Below, piece by piece: positions 35,569 to 42,597 of a stretch of 42,597 nucleotides of DNA; position 1 is the stretch's first letter, and the number at the start of each line of letters is the position of its first letter. Source of the stretch: Candidatus Woesearchaeota archaeon. Lineage in GTDB: Archaea; Nanobdellota; Nanobdellia; Woesearchaeales; JAGVYF01. The stretch covers positions 1-42,597 of the forward strand of contig JACQSS010000071.1 of assembly GCA_016211195.1 (NCBI GenBank), read 5' to 3'. Under the pieces are notes generated by a model. That model was not told where the DNA came from and made no database searches. It saw only the letters and a list, made by a program, of their open reading frames with translations. The position numbers were made by a program, and so were the translations under genes.

Positions 35569-37026
35569 ATGATAAGGGTCTCCAAGTGGACTGTGCTCTT
35601 CCTGCTGGTGCTCGGGATAGCAGCATTCTTCCGGGCGCAATATCTCTTCGCAGAAAGCATATGGGTTGATGAAACAGTCTACGCGTGGCAAGGATACCGC
35701 CTGCTACATACCCCTTCGTTGATGGCAACGTCGGATTATTATGGCAACACACCATTCCCGCTCCTGTTCATTGCCTTCTTCAATATGTTCACCTCAGACA
35801 GGTTTATTGCAGCACGGCTTACTGCGTACTTTTTTTCCCTCGTCGGCATTATCCTCGCATATCTCATGGGCAGGGAATTGAAGGACGAGATGGTTGGACT
35901 GCTGGCTGCCTTGCTTGTTACCTTCAACCCATTGCACTGGTTCATTGGTTCCCGCACCCTGATGGACCTGCCTGAGGCGACGATGGTCAGCCTCTCTGTC
36001 TATCTCCTCCTGCGATACGAGAAGCATCGTACTGCCAGGGGCTTTCTGGTCCTTACAGGTGCAATTATCGCAACAGTGCTCACAAAACTACCAGCCCTTC
36101 TTGTCGTACCGGGCATCATTTTGTACTATGTCATGGTCGCCTGTTCACGACCTACCGAGACCATCACATACATAAAGGGACTGACCTCCAAACAAAAGTT
36201 CGGCGGTGCTCTCTTGGGGATTGGATTCAGCGGTCTTGTCGTAACAAAAATTAATTTTTTGTGGGGTTTGTTGCAGACAATGACACCACGCTGGGATTTT
36301 ATCCAGCATCTCCCATTCATGTTCACATCAAGCATCCTGCTCTTCCTTGCTATCGGTATCGTCCTTGGTTTGTATTACCGGAACTGGAACGCTCTTGCGC
36401 TCGTCTGCGTTATGATTTCTTTTTTGCTTGCGTTTTCCATTTTTCCCGCTGAGCCAGACCCACGGCACATTGCACCCATCATCCCGTTGGGAATCGTCAT
36501 TGCAGCATTCGGCTATTTCGAGCTTGCTGCGATGGTGAAACTCCTTTTGCAAGTGCCTCACCTTGAGTGGGGATTCCTTCTGCTGGGATCATTGATAACC
36601 ATCCCCCTATTTTCCTTAGGGGTTGCTCTTAACGTCGACAAATCGTACGCATTCACTGGCTACAATGAAGCCGGCCAATGGTTTGCAGACAACCTGCCCC
36701 CAGACACGTTGGCATATGTCAGTTCGCAAGGGCCAATCCGGCTGTTCTCCGGACTCGGTTACATAACCGAAAGGGGTCCCATTCGGCAAATTCAGGCATT
36801 TGGCGATGGATCCATTCCGGACTTCTCCAAAGCAACATTGCCGATTTACCTGCACATTGATATCTGGGAGCGCGGACCGGAATGGAGCTATCCGTTGACT
36901 GACCAGAAATTGCAATACCTGACGCAGCAGGGATTCCGCGTCGCCAAAGTCGTCCAACGGAAGTTTCCGACCACGAACGGAATACAGGATGTGCCGGCCC
37001 ACCTCATTTTGGTAAAAGAGAAGTAA
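35569..37026 (+). CDS. GT-C type membrane glycosyltransferase (PMT/ArnT-like)
   Basis: N-terminal TM then WVDETVYAWQGYRLL; many TM helices; RTLMDLPEATMVSLSVYLLLRY. Confidence 0.75.
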   Translation: MIRVSKWTVLFLLVLGIAAFFRAQYLFAESIWVDETVYAWQGYRLLHTPSLMATSDYYGNTPFPLLFIAFFNMFTSDRFIAARLTAYFFSLVGIILAYLMGRELKDEMVGLLAALLVTFNPLHWFIGSRTLMDLPEATMVSLSVYLLLRYEKHRTARGFLVLTGAIIATVLTKLPALLVVPGIILYYVMVACSRPTETITYIKGLTSKQKFGGALLGIGFSGLVVTKINFLWGLLQTMTPRWDFIQHLPFMFTSSILLFLAIGIVLGLYYRNWNALALVCVMISFLLAFSIFPAEPDPRHIAPIIPLGIVIAAFGYFELAAMVKLLLQVPHLEWGFLLLGSLITIPLFSLGVALNVDKSYAFTGYNEAGQWFADNLPPDTLAYVSSQGPIRLFSGLGYITERGPIRQIQAFGDGSIPDFSKATLPIYLHIDIWERGPEWSYPLTDQKLQYLTQQGFRVAKVVQRKFPTTNGIQDVPAHLILVKEK

Positions 37027-37057
37027 TTTTATAAACACTACCTAGTTATAGGTATCT

Positions 37058-38485
37058 ATGAGAGTCCTCCTCATTTATCCGAATATCATTGAAAGCCCGA
37101 AGGAGATATCTGCCGGGCTCGCATCAGTAGGGGCCATACTCAAGGAGGACGGGCACACCGTGCGTCTTATTGACACGACCTTTGGCGGACGCAGCGACAA
37201 AGAAATCATGGAGCGGGTGAATGCGTTCAAGCCTGAAATGGTCTGCATCACGGTCGCTACAAATGATTTCAAATTCGGTATGCACCTCCTTGATATTATC
37301 CGGGAACAATATCCCCATGTGCCTACTATCGTCGGCGGCATCCACCCCACCGTTGCTCCTGAAGAAACACTGATGCAGAAGAATGTGGACATGATTTGCG
37401 TCGGAGAAGGGGATTTGCCCATACGTGACGTGGCACGGATGCTGCAGAAAGGCGAGAAGAGGACCGATATTCATAACATCTGGTTCAAGAAAAATGGGAA
37501 AGCCATTCCAAATCCACAACGGCAATTACCCAATCTTGACGATCTCCCCATCCCGGACAGAGGCCTTTTCGACTTTCAACGGTATATCGATTGGCACGGA
37601 GGAACAGCGACAGTCATTTCCACCCGTGGCTGCCCATATCCATGCACCTACTGTGTCAATAGAAAACAGAAAGAGATCTACAAAGGCAACGGGCTTTTCG
37701 TCCGGTACAAATCAGTAGACAAGCTCCTTGCCGAAATAAAAGAGATGAAAGAGAAGTATCGGCTCAAAGAGGTATTGTTTAATGATGATACGTTTACATT
37801 GGATCCGCGACGCATCAAAGAGTTCTGTGAAAAATATCCCACAATCATTGGGACGTTGCCTTTCACGATCAATGGCCGGGTGAACACGGTGACGCGCGAG
37901 ATGCTCATGATGCTCGGGAAAGCCGGCTGCACACGCATCAACATGGGTGTTGAATGTGGTAATCCTCATATCAGGAACACCATTCTGGAACGCGACATGA
38001 CTGATCAGCAGATTATTGACACATTCCGCTGGGCGCGGGAAGCAGGCATCAAAACGTATGCGTTCAACATGATTGGTATTCCCCATGAGACCAGAGAGAA
38101 CATTCAGGAAACCATCGAGCTCAACCGGAAAATCAATCCTGATTTTGTCGGGGTTTCAATTTTCACTGCATTTCCTGGCACACCCTTGTATGACTTATGC
38201 AAGAAGAATGGTTGGCTTGAAGAGGAATACTCGTCATCCTATTTTCAGGACACAAATGTCAGGCACCCGAATTTTACCATTGATGAGCTAAAGAAAATAC
38301 GGGACTCATTCGGCTTTGAAGTCTACAGGAAGACAAAGCCCCTCCGCGCCTATGTCGACCTCATTGACAAGAAATTCACCAAATATCACACATATATGCG
38401 GGTGCGCAGCATGCTCATTGCTGCAGGATTCAAGAAAGTGCTCGCACGGTTAGATAAAGACAATTTCTTTGACGTGCCGGCATAA
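37058..38485 (+). CDS. B12-binding-domain radical SAM protein
   Basis: N-terminal B12-domain pattern (TIVGGIHPTVAPEETL); CxxxCxxC in STRGCPYPCTYCVNR. Confidence 0.92.
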   Translation: MRVLLIYPNIIESPKEISAGLASVGAILKEDGHTVRLIDTTFGGRSDKEIMERVNAFKPEMVCITVATNDFKFGMHLLDIIREQYPHVPTIVGGIHPTVAPEETLMQKNVDMICVGEGDLPIRDVARMLQKGEKRTDIHNIWFKKNGKAIPNPQRQLPNLDDLPIPDRGLFDFQRYIDWHGGTATVISTRGCPYPCTYCVNRKQKEIYKGNGLFVRYKSVDKLLAEIKEMKEKYRLKEVLFNDDTFTLDPRRIKEFCEKYPTIIGTLPFTINGRVNTVTREMLMMLGKAGCTRINMGVECGNPHIRNTILERDMTDQQIIDTFRWAREAGIKTYAFNMIGIPHETRENIQETIELNRKINPDFVGVSIFTAFPGTPLYDLCKKNGWLEEEYSSSYFQDTNVRHPNFTIDELKKIRDSFGFEVYRKTKPLRAYVDLIDKKFTKYHTYMRVRSMLIAAGFKKVLARLDKDNFFDVPA

Positions 38486-38537
38486 CGGCAAAAATGGGGA
38501 GTAATCTTCTTAAAGGGATGCCGGCTGCCCCACCAGC

Positions 38538-40295
38538 ATGATAAAACCCGGACTTGAAACCATAAAGAATGCACTTTTTTACACATTGTATGGCGGCGGC
38601 GGCTTGGTGCTTGCGCATGAAGCTGCAAAGATTCCGGCAGTCGAAGCGACAGCACGCACATTAGAACAACTTGCTGTCTCTGTGGGTAGTACTGTCATGA
38701 ATCCGCACATGGCTGCTGCACTGACCAATCTGGGCGAATTCTCTGCTGGAGCAGCAATCCTGTATGGAGCAAACCATTGCATCAAGAAGGCAACAAAGAA
38801 AAATGACCTTGAACGCCTCGTGGGTCCTGAGAGGAAACAGGCGAGCGTGACACATCGGACATTCGCCGCGACCATGAGTACAATTCCTGCTGTGCTGGGA
38901 GGAGCACTTCTGCTCGGCTCGTATGCCTTTGTTCCTGAGGCAATGCACACGCTTGCCGCAACAGTCGAACAAGGCATGCAGCAGCTTTCACTGGGAGTTG
39001 GCCAGTTTTACACGCAATATTTTGGCTCTAGTGCTTCTCTGGTGATGAGCGCAGTAACAAGAAGTATCGCTGCACTTGGCATCATGGCAACTGGTGCTGC
39101 ATTGCATGCCCGATGGGCCAGCCGGAAGCATGGACCAATCCTCGTCCGATACAAGATTGATGGCTATACCAAACCGTATGAGAAATTTTTCTCGCTGCAG
39201 AACCTCGGTGTCTGGATCAATGCAAAATTTGGCAATATGTTCAAGTCTGCCAGCTATGTCCGATTGGCGGATGACACTAGTCTTGCTGCTGCTGTTGAAA
39301 AATATGATTACCGCACAGGCCAGCATGAGGCTGGCTATGCAATAGGATACAATACAGATCTTGAGCCGACGCGGACAAAACGAATGTCCATGGATGTCTT
39401 CAAACAAATGAGGGATACGTTACTTGACGGACGAAAACCGCTGCTCGGGAAAGATGTTGCTGCACGTGCCAAAGAGCCGGCCGTCCAGCAGGCCATTGCT
39501 GGATTCGGCCATGCACGGGAAGATGTCCGCGCTGCATTGCATGCCCTCGCTGCAGTTCCTGATGAAGATCTCGCGGCAATTGCTGACCATGATCTCGTCA
39601 AGAGGTATGAATACATGGGAGAACGCACTGCGGAACGCAAGTTCAGACGCGTATTCTATGAGTATGATAACACCGTCCCGGAGCAAAGTGTCATCCTCAC
39701 CGAAGATATCGCAGCGACGAAGCGGGAATCACGACGAGGCTATGGAGATGATTTTGTCCGCAGACATGAGCTTCTTCCCGTCCTGACATACCGGGTGATG
39801 AAAGGGTCGACAGAAGATGTTGTCGAGCACCCGGATGATACCCACACCGATGATGAACATGATGCGCATGCCACTGATGCCCAGCTGAACGTCATCAAGG
39901 CATGGAAAAAGGGGCTTAATCAATTGCTCTACCTTGGACTCGGCGACTCGTATACGCTTGACTTCCTCAAGAAGAACTACCATTATGAAGAGAGCTGGCT
40001 CCGCTCATTTCCGATAGGAATCGGCAAGAGGCTGAGCAGAATCGGGTACCTCTCTGACTCGAAGGGAGATATTGTTGCAAAAATCGAAGAAACAAGCTCT
40101 TTCAGCAAGGCACTGGGAAATTATGATGCCATTGTCGACATTTATGACAGAGAACTGGCAAACAATCCGGCATTTGGGCAGCTGCTCTGTCTCTTTTCGC
40201 AGTTCCTCACACACAAAAAGAAATACATGGATTATCGGCTGACAAACATTCTCGTGAGAGATCAAGGGCTCTATGGGACGTTAGGTGACCGCTGA
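38538..40295 (+). CDS. Membrane protein of unknown function, first gene of coupled cassette
   Basis: 585 aa with N-terminal TM segments; C-terminal KYMDYRLTNILVRDQGLYGTLGDR; stop overlaps next start (TGATG). Confidence 0.65.
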   Translation: MIKPGLETIKNALFYTLYGGGGLVLAHEAAKIPAVEATARTLEQLAVSVGSTVMNPHMAAALTNLGEFSAGAAILYGANHCIKKATKKNDLERLVGPERKQASVTHRTFAATMSTIPAVLGGALLLGSYAFVPEAMHTLAATVEQGMQQLSLGVGQFYTQYFGSSASLVMSAVTRSIAALGIMATGAALHARWASRKHGPILVRYKIDGYTKPYEKFFSLQNLGVWINAKFGNMFKSASYVRLADDTSLAAAVEKYDYRTGQHEAGYAIGYNTDLEPTRTKRMSMDVFKQMRDTLLDGRKPLLGKDVAARAKEPAVQQAIAGFGHAREDVRAALHALAAVPDEDLAAIADHDLVKRYEYMGERTAERKFRRVFYEYDNTVPEQSVILTEDIAATKRESRRGYGDDFVRRHELLPVLTYRVMKGSTEDVVEHPDDTHTDDEHDAHATDAQLNVIKAWKKGLNQLLYLGLGDSYTLDFLKKNYHYEESWLRSFPIGIGKRLSRIGYLSDSKGDIVAKIEETSSFSKALGNYDAIVDIYDRELANNPAFGQLLCLFSQFLTHKKKYMDYRLTNILVRDQGLYGTLGDR

Positions 40296-40948
40296 TGCCA
40301 ACCTATCGTGGTATTCAGCAGGTGCATGTGAAAAATTCAAAAGTAGATATAGAGCTGCCAAAACGACAATTCTGGGCAGAGAGAACAGCGACCCTTGAAG
40401 ACATAGCACGGCAGGAAGCGACAGCACTTTTTGTTGAAAATTATAGAGGAAAAATCCTGCTCGGTGCACGGACTGACTTGTATGTGACTGACCACTCCAG
40501 TATTACTGGGATGCATCCCGGTGGCAATCTAAAGATAGATGCCACAAGCGATGCGGACTTGAAACAACCACGACAGCTGCATCCAGCCATGGAATACGTA
40601 GCAGGATATCTCGGCGATGCCGGCAGGATGGCAGCCCTCATGTTGCCCGCTGCAGCACTTGCTGCTGCAGGAGAGACCATTCTGGGAATCAACGCCATGC
40701 AGCATCTGGAATGGATTCCGTTAATGGCAGCAGGCATGTATCTCGGGACGAATGGAGGTGTCCCCCGCGCCGCTTCTGCAAGTATTGCTGTCTATCTCGC
40801 CATCACTTTTGGTCCAGACCTCGTGCATATCACACAGGCTGGTCTCCAGCACTTCGGATGGCACACCCTGCTCAAGACTGGTGGCTATCTTGGCTCCAAC
40901 CTGCTTGGATATGGAATCAGGAAGTGGCATGAAAGCATCACCGAATGA
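40295..40948 (+). CDS. Membrane protein of unknown function, second gene of coupled cassette
   Basis: 217 aa; C-terminal half with several hydrophobic segments; start and stop overlap neighbours. Confidence 0.6.
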   Translation: MPTYRGIQQVHVKNSKVDIELPKRQFWAERTATLEDIARQEATALFVENYRGKILLGARTDLYVTDHSSITGMHPGGNLKIDATSDADLKQPRQLHPAMEYVAGYLGDAGRMAALMLPAAALAAAGETILGINAMQHLEWIPLMAAGMYLGTNGGVPRAASASIAVYLAITFGPDLVHITQAGLQHFGWHTLLKTGGYLGSNLLGYGIRKWHESITE

Positions 40949-42507
40949 CACTAACAGCGAAAGTTGCAGAGTTGTACACAGATATCAGCGGCCTTGTCTA
41001 TTTTCCTGAGTTCCTCATGAAGGTGAGCGATGTCCTTATCAATCGCTCGTTCCGGAGAACAACAGCATTCGCCACACTTTTTTTTGGCGCAGCTTTTTTT
41101 GGAGATGTCAGCAATAAGGAATGGATAACCTACAAACAAGCTGCCGGATACACCATTGCGGTTCTCGCCGGGTCTTTAGGACTGGGTTATCTCTCAAAGT
41201 TTCTAGCCGGATACAAAGTAATGGGAAATCTCCAGACTGCGGAAGCCAATGCATTTGAACTGCTGGAAGAGAAAAAAAAATCACGGGCTATCGCTCATCT
41301 CGATGAACTTTGGGAACGTGTCTATAGTTATGACGCAGAGATGAAATACACAGAGAAGGAGCAACTTGAGGAAAAGGTCCTCATCAAAGAAAAATGGCCC
41401 CTCCTGCAAGCCCAGACAAGTTGCCTCACTGGGATTTTGCTGCCTGACGATGCATCTACTACAGAGGTTATCCGGAATCTGGGAAGAACGAAAGACGGAT
41501 TCGTCATTTCCATGCTCTATGGCTTACAGCAGAATATCCCTCTCGTGGAAAAAAAAGAGCTAATAGGTTTTGAAATTGGGAAACTAGTTGGATGGTATAA
41601 CAGCTCGTACTTTGATACACGCAACAATGCAATCAGCGACCACTATCGGGCATCGCGGACAATTTTGAAAATCAAACGCAGCATTGGCTGGAAAAACAAG
41701 CACCAGGAGATTGTCGCTTCCTACATACGGGATTTCTGGCTACGGCGCATTGCCCACACACTTGCTATCAGAGTCGGAGCAGGAATCACAACATTGGAAG
41801 CACAGCATGGCCGCCAGTACCTCAATGCGCAGCATTTCCTCTGGCCGACAAAAAAGACAGATGAGCTGCTGGTTCAGGAATTCGGTGTCGAGAAGCTCAA
41901 ACAGCTTGACGAGTATCGTAGATCAATGCTTTTGCAGATGTTCCACAGCGAGAGGATAGCAGAAAGAATTTTGAGCAGGGCATATGGTCCCAATGTTGAA
42001 CTGACAACACTTCTGCGGGCAGATTATGATCATGAATATATCTTGCAGGAACTACGACAGACTCCCCAGGGAGACTATGCACGGGCTGGACTTGCCTTTC
42101 CGGCGAAAATAAAGCAAAGACAGGAACAAGCTGCAGCGGACAAAAGAGTACTCGATGAATTCATCACAGAATATTGGCCAGCTGCACAGCAGGACAAAGA
42201 AGCTTACCGGGCAGTGCGCATCGCATACCATGTCAATATCGACGGAGTGGGACGCTCGATCAAGCGCCGACGCTGGAAACGTGATCACCACCAGATTCTT
42301 TCGGCCCTTGCCAACGTCGCACAAGAGAAAAAGCAGTATACAGAAAGAATTATCAATCTACGTAAACATCATACGCTGGCGCTCATTGAATTATTGGACT
42401 GCGGGCAGGAAATCAATGGCCTGATGACGTACCGGTCACCATTGTATGAGGAAACTAATGCGCCAGTCTCACTCCCCAGGTGCCCGGTCTCATTGAAAAG
42501 TTCATGA
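40945..42507 (+). CDS. Membrane protein of unknown function, third gene of coupled cassette
   Basis: 520 aa; two N-terminal TM segments then a large helical domain; ATGA overlap with upstream gene; stop lies inside family 2 repeat. Confidence 0.62.
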   Translation: MTLTAKVAELYTDISGLVYFPEFLMKVSDVLINRSFRRTTAFATLFFGAAFFGDVSNKEWITYKQAAGYTIAVLAGSLGLGYLSKFLAGYKVMGNLQTAEANAFELLEEKKKSRAIAHLDELWERVYSYDAEMKYTEKEQLEEKVLIKEKWPLLQAQTSCLTGILLPDDASTTEVIRNLGRTKDGFVISMLYGLQQNIPLVEKKELIGFEIGKLVGWYNSSYFDTRNNAISDHYRASRTILKIKRSIGWKNKHQEIVASYIRDFWLRRIAHTLAIRVGAGITTLEAQHGRQYLNAQHFLWPTKKTDELLVQEFGVEKLKQLDEYRRSMLLQMFHSERIAERILSRAYGPNVELTTLLRADYDHEYILQELRQTPQGDYARAGLAFPAKIKQRQEQAAADKRVLDEFITEYWPAAQQDKEAYRAVRIAYHVNIDGVGRSIKRRRWKRDHHQILSALANVAQEKKQYTERIINLRKHHTLALIELLDCGQEINGLMTYRSPLYEETNAPVSLPRCPVSLKSS

Positions 42508-42597
42508 TGGCCATCAATTATGTGAGCATTGGCTTCCTTCTCTTGCAAGCAAAAAGGGGATTCCAAGAGGAATTTTTGCCATTAACAGGCAAAAGCA
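42491..42597. repeat. Palindromic repeat / MITE-like element, family 2 copy E (truncated by window end)
   Basis: CATTGAAAAGTTCATGATGGCCATCAATTATGTGAGCATTGGC...CAAGCAAAAAGGGGATTCCAAGAGGAATTTTTGCC closely matches the reverse complement of 18510-18665. Confidence 0.75.

Noticed and set aside
1-42597. CRISPR arrays, rRNA and tRNA genes
   Set aside because: No regularly spaced direct repeats and no recognisable rRNA or tRNA sequence seen by eye. A dedicated scan (tRNAscan-SE, Infernal) was not possible.

Overview
The window is a gene-dense archaeal segment. Support comes from RNA polymerase subunit L, TATA-box promoters about 26-30 nt ahead of many start codons, and C-terminally anchored lamin-tail/Ig-like surface proteins. 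A DPANN-type lineage is my inference, not proven. From left to right it holds: a 5'-truncated ORF, an AAA ATPase, endonuclease V, rpoL, two tandem surface proteins, a DUF2779 nuclease, manC and manB, a glutaredoxin, a MscS-like TM protein, two putative membrane zincins, an endonuclease III-like glycosylase, coiled-coil proteins, RNase HIII, SMC, an MNT/HEPN toxin-antitoxin pair, a surface-glycan locus (deacetylase, asnB, GT4s, rmlB, rmlA, GT2, GT-C, B12/radical-SAM), and a coupled three-gene cassette of unknown membrane proteins. No rRNA, tRNA or CRISPR array was found. The strongest unexplained signal is non-coding. Two copies of a MITE-like element (8461-8626 and 16599-16810) are each flanked by a perfect 9-bp direct repeat, and each has asymmetric bipartite terminal repeats with identical 7-nt and 20-nt spacings. 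A second family (about 13345-13478, 18510-18665, 42491-end) shows a similar asymmetric architecture. Other notable items are two compact divergent intergenic regions that each centre on one near-symmetric TATA box, an operator-like palindrome array at the MNT/HEPN promoter, and a HEPN protein whose expected catalytic His appears replaced by Tyr.
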